Of a stretch of 64,000 nt of DNA, positions 7,767 through 15,769 are shown piece by piece. The position numbers and the translations under genes are program-made. Positions within the stretch are counted from its first letter, which is position 1. The number at the start of each line of letters is the position of its first letter. The notes below the pieces were generated by a model. The model saw only the letters and a list, made by a program, of their open reading frames with translations, made no database searches and was not told where the DNA came from. Source of the stretch: Deltaproteobacteria bacterium (GTDB lineage: Bacteria; Desulfobacterota; GWC2-55-46); assembly GCA_016218105.1 (NCBI GenBank), contig JACRET010000009.1:1-64000 (forward strand), given 5' to 3'.

Positions 7767-9377
7767 ATGAAAAAAAGCTTCTTTGGATACATAATACCGG
7801 CTTGTCTGGTTCTTCTTCTGCTGCCGTCTTACGGCTGGTCAAAGACGGCGAAGATAGCGGTCTTCCCGTGGAAAGTAAATTCAGCGGAAAACATGGATTT
7901 CGTAAAGGGCGCTATCGTGGACATGCTCTCGTCGCGGCTGGGGGCGCACCAGTCGGTCGAGATGATCCGGCCGGACGCGGTAAAGGGCGTTGTCAGCGAA
8001 AAAACAGAGGTTACGGATGCTGTCGCGCTTGAGGCAGGCAAGAAATTAAAGGCCGATTATGTTGTCTACGGAAGCCTTACGGTTCTCGGCACGGCGGTAA
8101 GCCTGGATGCGAAGGTCGTTGAGAGCGAGACAGGGCGCGCGACCGCGCTCTATTCCAAAGCCGATGGGCTGGGTTCAATAATAGGGCTTGTGGACAAGCT
8201 CTCAAAAGATACCCTTGCCGCCTCCGGGTTGGTTGCCGCTCTGCCGCCGCCTCCGGCAATGGCGGAAACACCGAAGCCGATGCTTATCAAGCCGCAGGCT
8301 GAAAAAGACGATAGTTTTCTGATAAAACCGAGGGAAGAGACTCAAAAATCTGTTCTGTGGAAGAGCGCGCCTGTAGAAGGGCTCTTTAAATCGGTGCTCG
8401 CCGATGACCTCGATAAGGACGGGTCAAAGGAAGCCGTGCTCCTTTCCGGCAAAAGTATCATCATATCGAGGGTAAAACCTGACGGCATTGAGACGATAAA
8501 GGAAATAAAGGCGAGCGGGGGAGAGTTCTTTTCCGCCTCTGTGATAGATTCCGACAAGGACGGCTTTCCTGAAATATATATTTCAAAGGTAGAAGATGAG
8601 AAGGCCGCAAGCCTCGCCGTTGAGTTCAGGGATAATGATTACAAGGTCATTGCCAAGGACATCCCCTTCCTCGTGAGGACTATCGATGTTGACGGGAAAG
8701 GCGCTGTTCTTATAGGGCAGAGGCTTAGAAAGGGCGATGGGCTCTACGGCCCTTTAAGGGTGCTTGAGAAAAAGGGCGGCGGCGTAGTTGACAAGGCGGC
8801 GTTTGACATGATTCTCCCGGGAAGGGTGGATATCTTCGATTTCGACGCTGTTGACCTTACCGGAGATAATGAGCCGGAGATAGCGGCCCTCGATGAACGG
8901 GGATACCTGCATATCTATAGAAAGAGCAAGGAAGGCAAGTGGGAAGAGGCCTTAAAGAGCGTTGATTTTTATGGCGGCACGCTCAACTACATCAGGTTCA
9001 GTGAGGCCTCATCCGGCGCTACGGAAGCAGAGCCGGTCGTGATAGAGGGTAGGTTTTTCCATGCCGACCTTAATAAGGACGGGGTTCCCGAGCTTATCAT
9101 AAAGAAGAATACGCCCGGGGGTTTGGGGAGGGCGGCTGAGAGGCCCGCGTTCTTTAAAAGCGGAGAGATCATAAGCCTCTCATTCGATGAAAAGGCGCTT
9201 GGATCGCTCGTCGAGAACTGGAGGACAAAGGCGGCGGGCGGCTACATAGCCGACTTTTTTGTAGACGACCTTGACGGGGACGGGTCTACCGAGATCATTA
9301 TGCTTATCGTCGAGGGAATGGAAAAAATCTTCGGAACACCAAAAAGCTATGTACTTTCGCATAAAATTTCTTTATAA
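7767..9377 (+). CDS. Exported TolB/FlgO-like protein with VCBS/FG-GAP repeats
   Basis: The protein (about 536 residues) begins with a signal peptide (MKKSFFGYIIPACLVLLLLPSYG). Residues of about 25-150 resemble the TolB N-terminal or FlgO-like fold (KIAVFPWKVNSAENMDFVKG ... DYVVYGSLTVLG). The rest contains calcium-type FG-GAP/VCBS motifs such as DLDKDGSKEAVLL, DSDKDGFPEIY, DLNKDGVPELI and DLDGDGSTEII, which usually build a beta-propeller. I infer a periplasmic or surface protein of unknown role. The frame opens at GTG 7761 followed by two ATGs; the ATG at 7767 leaves the best room for AAGGTG as ribosome-binding site. The end of the gene overlaps a TATAAT box (9373-9378) that may serve the tRNA. 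Confidence 0.75.
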   Translation: MKKSFFGYIIPACLVLLLLPSYGWSKTAKIAVFPWKVNSAENMDFVKGAIVDMLSSRLGAHQSVEMIRPDAVKGVVSEKTEVTDAVALEAGKKLKADYVVYGSLTVLGTAVSLDAKVVESETGRATALYSKADGLGSIIGLVDKLSKDTLAASGLVAALPPPPAMAETPKPMLIKPQAEKDDSFLIKPREETQKSVLWKSAPVEGLFKSVLADDLDKDGSKEAVLLSGKSIIISRVKPDGIETIKEIKASGGEFFSASVIDSDKDGFPEIYISKVEDEKAASLAVEFRDNDYKVIAKDIPFLVRTIDVDGKGAVLIGQRLRKGDGLYGPLRVLEKKGGGVVDKAAFDMILPGRVDIFDFDAVDLTGDNEPEIAALDERGYLHIYRKSKEGKWEEALKSVDFYGGTLNYIRFSEASSGATEAEPVVIEGRFFHADLNKDGVPELIIKKNTPGGLGRAAERPAFFKSGEIISLSFDEKALGSLVENWRTKAAGGYIADFFVDDLDGDGSTEIIMLIVEGMEKIFGTPKSYVLSHKISL

Positions 9378-9419
9378 TATAAACCCTAATCGTAACTCTT
9401 CTGTCCCCAATCCCTAAAC

Positions 9420-9495
9420 GGCGGTGTAGCTCAGTTGGCAGAGCAGGGGTCTCATAAGCCCCGCGTCCGTGGTTCGACTCCACGCACCGCCACCA
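9420..9495 (+). tRNA. tRNA-Met (CAT), elongator type
   Basis: The 76-nt gene folds into a full cloverleaf. The acceptor stem is GGCGGTG/CACCGCC, the anticodon stem is GGGGT/GCCCC with loop CTCATAA, and the T arm is CGTGG-TTCGACT-CCACG. CCA is encoded at 9493-9495. The paired G1-C72 argues against an initiator tRNA. A lysidine-modified tRNA-Ile(CAT) cannot be excluded by sequence alone. Its 3' half is repeated at 11806-11849, making it the likely attachment site of an integrated island. Confidence 0.95.
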
Positions 9496-9619
9496 AATCA
9501 TTTACAAATCCAAGAAGTTACGCAACCAGAATTTTTTCCGATTTTCAAAATCGGAAATGCTTCAGGGGTTAAAGGAAGGACTGCAATTAAAATAAGTACC
9601 CATACATATTACATATGTG

Positions 9620-9648
9620 TTGACATATGTAGGGAATTGGGTTAGATT
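9620..9648 (+). promoter_or_regulatory. fic promoter with repeated ACATATGT operator-like sites
   Basis: TTGACA (9620-9625) and TAGATT (9643-9648) are separated by exactly 17 bp. The palindrome ACATATGT occurs at 9611-9618 and 9623-9630, 12 bp apart and overlapping the -35 box. A seven-base copy is at 9652-9658 near the expected transcription start, and a variant ACATTTGT is at 9693-9700. This layout suggests a repressor binding one face of the DNA. Confidence 0.6.
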
Positions 9649-9735
9649 TTAACATATGCATATATGTATGTTATGAAGATAGCGTTAAGTTAACATTTGT
9701 ATTTATTTGTGTGATTTAAATGAGAGGCCTCTTCA

Positions 9736-10863
9736 ATGACAGCTTTTAAGGCCGGTGTCTTACGGCAACAGGATAAATATAAGAGCTTCTCTCCAAGTCT
9801 TATCAATGTTCCTTTCAAATGGACGGATAGGAAGATCGATGTCCTTCTGGAGGAAGCCACAAGGTATCTCGGAGAGTTGAACGCTTATTCCAGGCTTATT
9901 CCTGATGTGGATTTTTTCATTCACATGCATATCATCAAGGAAGCCACTACCTCCAGCAGGATAGAGGGTACGAAGACTGGCTTCGATGAAGCAGTTCTAC
10001 CCGAAGGAGAAATAAAGCCTGAAAGAAAAAACGACTGGGTGGAGGTTCAAAATTACACGAAGGCGATGAACTTCGCCATAGAAGAGCTTAAAAACCTGCC
10101 TCTTTTAATGAGGCTTCTTAAGGACGCTCACAGAATACTCCTTAGTGGTGTCCGTGGGGATGAAAAACTGCCTGGTGAGATAAGAACCTCACAGAACTGG
10201 ATCGGGGGTTCAAGCCTTCGAGATGCCTTTTTCATTCCCCCTCATCATACAGAGGTGCCCGAGCTTTTAAGCGACCTTGAAAGGTTCTGGCACAACGAGA
10301 AGCTGGATATTCCGAACCTTATAAAAAACGCCATAAGCCATTATCAGTTTGAAACTATCCACCCCTTCCTGGACGGCAACGGGAGGATCGGGCGACTACT
10401 TATCACCCTCTATCTTGTAGAAAAGGGATTTCTATCCAAGCCTACACTTTACCTTTCTGACTTCTTTGAGAGAAACAGAGGATCTTATTACGATGCATTG
10501 ACGATGGTAAGGGCGTCGAATGACTTAGAGCAATGGATAAGATTCTTTCTTGTGGGCGTGTCGGAAACGGCGCAAAAAAGCAAGATGACATTGGAGAAAA
10601 TAATCGATTTGCGCCATAGGTGCGAGGCCAATATAATGCGTCTTGGCAGGCGCGCAAAGCATGGAGAACGATTATTGAAACTTCTCTATTCTGAGCCTAT
10701 ATTGGATGCGCCTACCGTCGAGAAGAAGCTTGGCTTAAAGCATCCTACGCATTACCAGCTTATAAAGGATTTCCAAGACATGGGCATACTCGGTGAAATG
10801 ACAGGCTTCAAGAGGAACCGACTATTTGTGTTCTCGGAGTATATGGACTTGTTTGAGAAGTAA
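9736..10863 (+). CDS. fic: Fic-domain AMP-transferase with N-terminal inhibitory helix
   Basis: The 375-residue protein carries the Fic core motif [12 protein letters not shown] (H209-R220), which transfers AMP or another nucleotide-linked group to target proteins. The inhibitory motif (S/T)xxxE(G/N) is present N-terminal to the core as S73-S-R-I-E77-G78. That makes it a class II Fic protein, held inactive by its own helix. Residues of about 300-375 look like a winged-helix domain ([27 protein letters not shown]), common in stand-alone Fic proteins and possibly used for DNA binding. All catalytic residues are intact. It is the first gene of the island behind tRNA-Met and has its own strong promoter. 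Target and ligand are unknown. Confidence 0.93.
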   Translation: MTAFKAGVLRQQDKYKSFSPSLINVPFKWTDRKIDVLLEEATRYLGELNAYSRLIPDVDFFIHMHIIKEATTSSRIEGTKTGFDEAVLPEGEIKPERKNDWVEVQNYTKAMNFAIEELKNLPLLMRLLKDAHRILLSGVRGDEKLPGEIRTSQNWIGGSSLRDAFFIPPHHTEVPELLSDLERFWHNEKLDIPNLIKNAISHYQFETIHPFLDGNGRIGRLLITLYLVEKGFLSKPTLYLSDFFERNRGSYYDALTMVRASNDLEQWIRFFLVGVSETAQKSKMTLEKIIDLRHRCEANIMRLGRRAKHGERLLKLLYSEPILDAPTVEKKLGLKHPTHYQLIKDFQDMGILGEMTGFKRNRLFVFSEYMDLFEK

Positions 10864-10998
10864 AAGGTCATAATTTGAGTGTTATTGCCAGCGAAAAAAG
10901 CCACTGGCAAAAAGTCGCTTTACTGTTTGCTTGACTTATACTTTGCTTTTTTAAAAAGATTTTTTTGGCAGATCTTTGTTTTTTATGCGGGGGAAAAG

Positions 10999-11508
10999 AT
11001 GTTAGAGAAAAAAGGCCCGAATCTTTTACATTGGAATTACTTTTTAGCGCTCGAATCCGATTTGAAACATTTGTCGAGATACATAGAATTTTCCGAAGAA
11101 AATCATAAAACATATTCTTTAGAGTTAGCCCATTTGCTTTTGGCTGCGGCCTCTGAGGTCGATGTTGTTTTGAAGGGTTTATGCAAGAAAATCCAACCAG
11201 AAAGTGAACCAAGGAACATAAATGAATATCGAGAAATAGTTGTGCCTCGATTCCCTAAACTTTGCGAAATGAAAATGAGGATTCCTCGCTATGGCTTAGA
11301 AATTGTACCCTGGGAAAATTGGAAAGATGGATGCTCGCCAAATTGGTGGTGTGCCTATAATGACGTTAAACATAAAAGGGATAGATTCTTCTCTCAAGCT
11401 ACACTTCAACATACAATCGCAGCGGTTGCAGGCCTTTTTGTTGTTCTCCTTTATTATACAAAAAAGAAGCAGAACTTGGTGAGCTTCTACCAACGACTGA
11501 GATTTTGA
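10999..11508 (+). CDS. Unknown helical protein in Fic island
   Basis: I do not recognise this protein with certainty. From the ATG at 10999 it has 169 residues, mostly helical. A striking motif, WWCAYNDVKHKRDRFF, is followed by a hydrophobic helix (IAAVAGLFVVLLYY). The motif and helix recall HEPN-like toxin/RNase folds, but the canonical RxxxxH signature is not clear. An upstream in-frame GTG at 10879 exists with no ribosome-binding site. The gene follows fic by 135 bp in the same orientation and its base composition is AT-rich like the island. It could be cargo, a defence protein or a partner of Fic. Confidence 0.5.
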   Translation: MLEKKGPNLLHWNYFLALESDLKHLSRYIEFSEENHKTYSLELAHLLLAAASEVDVVLKGLCKKIQPESEPRNINEYREIVVPRFPKLCEMKMRIPRYGLEIVPWENWKDGCSPNWWCAYNDVKHKRDRFFSQATLQHTIAAVAGLFVVLLYYTKKKQNLVSFYQRLRF

Positions 11509-11805
11509 GCCCTCAGCTGGAGTGCATAGTAGACGGGCCGTCTAACTTTGGGAACTCGGTATTTTACAGATTAGAAGACTGAGCTGAAAAAAACTTTTTT
11601 AAGATAAAAAACAGGTTAAGGCAGAGAGGGTGCAACCCAAGGCCCTGTGCTGAAATTGTGTTTTTTTTGTGCTAAAAACGGCCAAAACGGACATAAAATT
11701 TAGAAATGGGCAAGAGCGTCGTAAGGACGCAACTCCGTCGATTTGAGAGGCTAAAACGGGAAACCGAGCCCAAATCAAGGAGTTAAGTTTTTCTGCGATA
11801 TTACA

Positions 11806-11849
11806 CTCATAAGCCCCGCGTCCGTGGTTCGACTCCACGCCCGCCACCA
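11806..11849 (+). repeat. attR-like duplicate of tRNA-Met 3' half
   Basis: Bases 11806-11840 are identical to 9451-9485 of tRNA-Met (anticodon loop through the T arm). The acceptor part CCGCCACCA (11841-11849) follows, missing one base relative to the gene (CGC-CCGCC instead of CGCACCGCC). No 5' half is present, so this is not a functional tRNA. Confidence 0.9.
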
Positions 11850-11933
11850 AAAAATCTACCTCTATAAATAAGTTTTGGATGCCCCCGATTCAGCCTCTAT
11901 TTTCAAAGGCCGAATTGTGCTAATTTGTTAAAA

Positions 11934-12542
11934 ATGAAAAAACCCCCGCTAAAAGAAAGATCGCAGCGTCCTAAGTTGATCCTCTTCAATAAGCCTTTCA
12001 ACGTCCTCTGTCAGTTCACTGATAAAGAGGGCCGGAAGACGCTCTCCGATTTCATACCGGTTTCGAATGTCTATGCCGCTGGCAGGCTCGATTACGACAG
12101 CGAAGGTTTAGTGGTGCTTACCAACATGGGCTCTCTCCAGCACCGCATCGCGGAACCCCGCTATAAGCTCCCAAAGACATATCTTGCCCAGGTGGATGGG
12201 ATACCTGATGAGGAGGCGCTCGGAAAATTAAGGAGAGGAGTGCTTCTGAATGACGGTATGACAAGCCCGGCGGATGTGGAGTTGCTCGGTGTGGATGCCG
12301 GCATCTGGCCGCGCGTGCCGCCGATACGCTTTAGAAAGTCCATCCCGGCAACATGGATAAGGCTGACTATAATCGAAGGAAGAAACCGGCAGGTGCGCCG
12401 GATGACCGCCGCAGTAGGCCACCCCACACTCCGTCTTGTCAGGATAAAGATAGGCCACTGGGAGTTGGGGGAATTGAAACCTGGAGAGTGGAAGGAGGTG
12501 CCGTTTGCGGAAGGCTGCCTGGATGAACGGCAAGGGAACTAA
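11934..12542 (+). CDS. rluE: 23S rRNA pseudouridine synthase, RluE/RsuA family
   Basis: The protein (about 202 residues) belongs to the RsuA/RluE group that isomerises uridine in rRNA. The catalytic aspartate lies in [10 protein letters not shown] (D53 from the ATG at 11934). The opening [15 protein letters not shown] and the later [22 protein letters not shown] are family landmarks. There is no N-terminal S4 domain, which favours RluE over RluB/RsuA. An upstream TTG (11925) is less likely than the ATG. The gene lies just beyond the attR-like repeat and is probably core genome. It has no close same-strand partner. Confidence 0.85.
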   Translation: MKKPPLKERSQRPKLILFNKPFNVLCQFTDKEGRKTLSDFIPVSNVYAAGRLDYDSEGLVVLTNMGSLQHRIAEPRYKLPKTYLAQVDGIPDEEALGKLRRGVLLNDGMTSPADVELLGVDAGIWPRVPPIRFRKSIPATWIRLTIIEGRNRQVRRMTAAVGHPTLRLVRIKIGHWELGELKPGEWKEVPFAEGCLDERQGN

Positions 12543-12641
12543 AATGGCGCTTAATATGCCGGTTTTTTTTATGCGTAACGTCAGCCAAATATGATATTTT
12601 GTGTCTCGATCCATTCCTTCGACCCTCCATATCAAGTTCAA

Positions 12642-12689
12642 TATGCATAGCGAGCGGATTCCCCGCAGCTTGCCGCGGGGAGCTTCAAT
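12642..12689 (+). repeat. Repeat B, short copy
   Basis: Both ends of repeat B are present (TATGCATAGCGAGCG and CCGCGGGGAGCTTCAAT) but the central AT-rich part is deleted, leaving one CCCCGCAGCTTGCCGCGGGG-like hairpin. It lies between the convergent rluE and APC permease genes. Nothing else is visible in 12543-12741. Confidence 0.75.
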
Positions 12690-12741
12690 ATAACTGTTAC
12701 GCCAGCAACTCTCCTTTTCTTTTTTTTAGGGGGAGGGAAGC

Positions 12742-14703
12742 TCACACCCGCACCCTTATCGGGAGTATCACTGTAGTGATCCCGCTCCACTGAAGCCTCC
12801 GCTGAATCGCGAAAGCTGTCTCGTTGTGGAGCATCCTGTGATAAAACTTTTCAAGCCTGAAGGTAAGCTGGCCCGTAAAGACCATCATCCTCGTGAACTC
12901 CCTTGATATATCTTTACAGAGCCTCTCCGCGGATTCCACGACGTCTGTCCCCGCATCCATCCTGTAATCGGCGGGGAAGCCGAGCTTACGGGCGAGCGTT
13001 ACGTATTTCCCGAGGGATTCTTTTACCGATGCCTCCAGCCTCTCCATCTCCTCGGCTCCCTTAAATGTGCCGGAGTCGATTACGGCGACCGACACAAAGA
13101 TTATGTTCTTCATCTGCGGAAAGTTCGTTACGGTCGAAAGGAGCGTATGTATCCCGAACCCGTTATAGCCTGACACCAGGATCACGGAGGTCATGTCCCT
13201 GGGGTTTACGGGCTCTGTGTTAACAGGGCCGAAGACCGGCATATTGAGGAGCATCTCATCGAGCTGGGCCGTGCCTTTCTCGACCTTACGGTAATGGCTT
13301 TTGATCGTATAGCAGGCTCCTATAACGGCCGACGTAATAACTAAGGTTATCCAGCCTCCTTCCCTGAACTTCTCGATAGACGTTACGATTAGAATCGTCA
13401 CGCAGAGTACGAATCCGACCACATGGACGGTCAAGTGCCGGAGCCAGGCTCTGTCAGCCTTTCTCCTCTGAAAATAAAGCCGGGTCATGCCGAGCTGAGA
13501 GAGAGAAAATGTCACAAAGACGTTTATTGAATACATTACGATAAGAGCGGATACAGAGCCTTTAGTATATATAAGCAGAGCTATCGCAGAAGCGCCCATG
13601 AGCACTATCCCGTTCTGCATGCTGAGCCTTTCCGAAAGGGCTGAGAAGCGGTGCGGGAACCACGAGTCTATGGCCATATTCGCCATGACCCTGGGGCCGT
13701 CCATAAACCCTGCCTGCGCGGCCACGAGGAGTAGCGCGCCTTCCGAAAAGATGGTGATAAAGGAGATGGCGCCGCCCATTGGCCAGTCAAGAAAGAGCGC
13801 GTCGGCGAGCACTGCGTTTAAAGTTCTGCCCTCTACAGGGCTTACGCCTATGAGCTGATAACTTATGAACAGGACTCCCGCGGTAAAGGCGAGCGATATC
13901 GCCATATAGGCCATCGTGCGCTTGCCGGTCTGCACCCGCGGCTCCCTCATTATCTGCATTCCGTTTGAGACCGCCTCTATCCCGGTATAAGTCCCGCCCC
14001 CCAGGGAGTAGGCCCGCAGAATAAGCGCCAGCACCCCCGCAATGCCTATGGTGGAGAGGTCAGTCTTGAGGTTTGTCCTGAACTCGCCTAAAAGGAGCCC
14101 AAACTGGTCTGAATGGGTATAGAGCCCGTCAAAGAGCATCAGCATATGGCTAAGGATAAAAACGATGAATATCGGCGCGAGCACGGCTATAGATTCCTTG
14201 ACCCCCCTGATATTAAGGACTATCAGGAATAGTATCAGGAACGCGGCAAACGGCACCTTATAGATATGCATATTCAGAGGTAGAAAACTGAAGATAGCGT
14301 CAGCGCAAGATGAGATTGAGACCGTGATGGTAAGGACGTAATCAACCAGAAGGGCGCTCCCGGAGACAACCCCCGGCTTTTCGCCGAGCATGTGCGTCGC
14401 GACTATATACCCGCCCCCGCCGTATGGAAAATGCTCTATTATGCGCGAGTATGCGTACGAGATGACGAATACGGTAAAGGCCGTCATCGCCGCGAGTATA
14501 AGGGCGAGGTAAGTGTGCGCTCCAAGGGCTTTGAACGCCTCTTCCGGGCCGTAAGCGGATGACGAGAGCCCGTCCGCGCCGAGTCCTATCCACGCAAGTA
14601 TCGGAATAAGTGATATCTTATGGAATAGCGCCGCATCGGACAGAGATTTTGGCGCCCCGAATATCCTCCTTCGGAGTCTTTTCTCCTGATTGCCTTGGCC
14701 CAT
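12742..14703 (-). CDS. APC-superfamily permease with C-terminal soluble domain
   Basis: This 653-residue inner-membrane transporter has about twelve membrane helices in residues 30-480. The APC-type start is visible in IGLGADGLSSSAYGPEEAFKALG, and conserved glycine-rich helices follow (YGGGGYIVATHMLG, AYSLGGGTYTGIEAVSNG). Such proteins carry amino acids or other small solutes; the substrate cannot be read. The last 160 residues form a cytosolic domain (MTSVILVSGYNGFGIHTL ... TVILPIRV) resembling the nucleotide-binding universal stress protein fold, suggesting regulation. A composite repeat A/B copy sits upstream, so the promoter must lie within or before the repeat. No partner gene is adjacent. 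Confidence 0.85.
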   Translation of the reverse strand: MGQGNQEKRLRRRIFGAPKSLSDAALFHKISLIPILAWIGLGADGLSSSAYGPEEAFKALGAHTYLALILAAMTAFTVFVISYAYSRIIEHFPYGGGGYIVATHMLGEKPGVVSGSALLVDYVLTITVSISSCADAIFSFLPLNMHIYKVPFAAFLILFLIVLNIRGVKESIAVLAPIFIVFILSHMLMLFDGLYTHSDQFGLLLGEFRTNLKTDLSTIGIAGVLALILRAYSLGGGTYTGIEAVSNGMQIMREPRVQTGKRTMAYMAISLAFTAGVLFISYQLIGVSPVEGRTLNAVLADALFLDWPMGGAISFITIFSEGALLLVAAQAGFMDGPRVMANMAIDSWFPHRFSALSERLSMQNGIVLMGASAIALLIYTKGSVSALIVMYSINVFVTFSLSQLGMTRLYFQRRKADRAWLRHLTVHVVGFVLCVTILIVTSIEKFREGGWITLVITSAVIGACYTIKSHYRKVEKGTAQLDEMLLNMPVFGPVNTEPVNPRDMTSVILVSGYNGFGIHTLLSTVTNFPQMKNIIFVSVAVIDSGTFKGAEEMERLEASVKESLGKYVTLARKLGFPADYRMDAGTDVVESAERLCKDISREFTRMMVFTGQLTFRLEKFYHRMLHNETAFAIQRRLQWSGITTVILPIRVRV

Positions 14704-14746
14704 TGGTAATTAGAAAGACCCTCGCTTTTATATTCTATTTTGCTAA

Positions 14747-15004
14747 CAGGCTGCTGAAAAAGTCCAGCTGCTTTGTTGTCTTCGACGCTCGTCACTGCGG
14801 CGTACAGACAAAGTACGCCTCATTCCTCGCTTCTCGACGCCTCGCAGCTGAATTTTTTTGAGCAGCCTGAATATGCATAGCGAGCGCATTCCCCTCAGTC
14901 TTCTGCGAGGTCAAGCGAGCGAATAGAAATTGTTTCCTTACATATCGAAGATTCCACGCGGCCTACCGCGGGGAGCTTCAATAAATTCCGGGTCAGCAAC
15001 CTGC
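14747..15004 (+). repeat. Repeat A copy 2 with adjoining repeat B
   Basis: Repeat A runs 14747-14871, with CAGGCTGCTGAAAAAG and TTTTTTTGAGCAGCCTG arms around the GGCGTAC/GTACGCC hairpin. A full repeat B (14872-14981) follows, and then the A tail TAAATTCCGGGTCAGCAACC, so B splits A from its tail. The rest of 14704-15200 holds the promoter of the FKBP gene. Confidence 0.85.
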
Positions 15005-15069
15005 TCATATTAAGGATAGCAGAATTATGCGGGATGTTGCGAAAACGGGGAAAAGCTTCCTATAATCTC

Positions 15070-15098
15070 TTGACAGTACTTAGGCCAAAGTATACATT
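15070..15098 (+). promoter_or_regulatory. Candidate sigma-70 promoter for FKBP gene
   Basis: TTGACA (15070-15075) is followed after 17 bp by TACATT (15093-15098), or after 15 bp by TATACA. A long leader of about 100 bases leads to the ATG, where TAAGGAGGAGG forms a strong ribosome-binding site. Confidence 0.5.
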
Positions 15099-15200
15099 AG
15101 GCTATAGAGGCTTAAAAAAACAAAGTCGGAATGCGGGATGTAGCCATGCCTGTAACGGTTATTTGTCGCGCTCCTAAATAAATTAAGGAGGAGGGATTAT

Positions 15201-15629
15201 ATGGCACAGGCAAAGAAAGGCGACCACGTAAAGATCCATTATACAGGCACACTGGATGATGGATCCGAATTCGATTCATCCACGAACCGGGAGCCTCTTG
15301 AATTCACTCTCGGGGACGGAATGCTCCTCCCTGGATTTGAGATAGCTGTCGAGGGGATGGAGACAGGGGAGGTCAAATCCATAAGGATACCCGCTAACGA
15401 GGCGTATGGCCCTTATTTTCAGGACCTTGTCATAGAGTTCGATAAAGACCAGTTCCCGCCTGACCTGGAACCTAAAATAGGCGAGCACCTGGAACTGCAG
15501 CAGGATGACGGCAGCTCCACTATCGTTAAGATACTAAATGTGTCGAGCGGCAAGGTAAGCCTTGACGCGAACCATCCTTTAGCGGGCAAAGACCTTTTAT
15601 TCGAAATAAAACTCCTCTCAATAGACTAA
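15201..15629 (+). CDS. FKBP-type peptidyl-prolyl isomerase (SlyD-like)
   Basis: The 142-residue protein catalyses proline cis/trans isomerisation and likely acts as a folding helper in the cytoplasm, as no signal peptide is present. The FKBP start (KGDHVKIHYTGTLDDGSEFDSS) and GDGMLLPGFEIAVEGMETGEVKSI are typical. An insert-in-flap region (about residues 75-125) marks the SlyD type. The metal-binding histidine-rich tail of E. coli SlyD is missing. Strong ribosome-binding site, own promoter and own terminator make it monocistronic. Confidence 0.93.
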   Translation: MAQAKKGDHVKIHYTGTLDDGSEFDSSTNREPLEFTLGDGMLLPGFEIAVEGMETGEVKSIRIPANEAYGPYFQDLVIEFDKDQFPPDLEPKIGEHLELQQDDGSSTIVKILNVSSGKVSLDANHPLAGKDLLFEIKLLSID

Positions 15630-15642
15630 TACGGGTTTAAAA

Positions 15643-15676
15643 ACGGGGCAGGGTAAAAATCCTGCCCCGTTTTTTT
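15643..15676 (+). terminator. Rho-independent terminator after FKBP gene
   Basis: A 10-bp perfect stem (ACGGGGCAGG/CCTGCCCCGT) with an 8-base loop is followed by seven Ts. It ends the FKBP transcript. Confidence 0.93.
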
Positions 15677-15769
15677 ATCCTCCTTATCAGGGAGAAGAGA
15701 AAGGGGGTTTTTTGCCCTCCGGCTTGCAAAAAAGGCCTTTTTGCGCGATGCACGGCCAATGAGGGGAGG

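Larger units (their letters stand above)
9496..11849. mobile_element. tRNA-Met-integrated genomic island remnant (Fic cargo)
   Basis: The segment lies between the intact tRNA-Met gene and a duplicated 3' half of the same tRNA. It holds a fic gene and one unknown gene, and is visibly more AT-rich than its surroundings. Known tRNA-targeting integrases leave exactly this arrangement (intact tRNA at attL, 3' duplicate at attR). No integrase or excisionase is visible, so the element looks decayed or satellite-like. Positions 11509-11805 within it contain no gene that I can support. Confidence 0.75.

Noticed and set aside
11806-11849. Second tRNA-Met gene
   Set aside because: Only the anticodon loop and 3' half are present, with a one-base deletion in the acceptor part and no D arm or 5' acceptor strand; it is an attachment-site duplicate.
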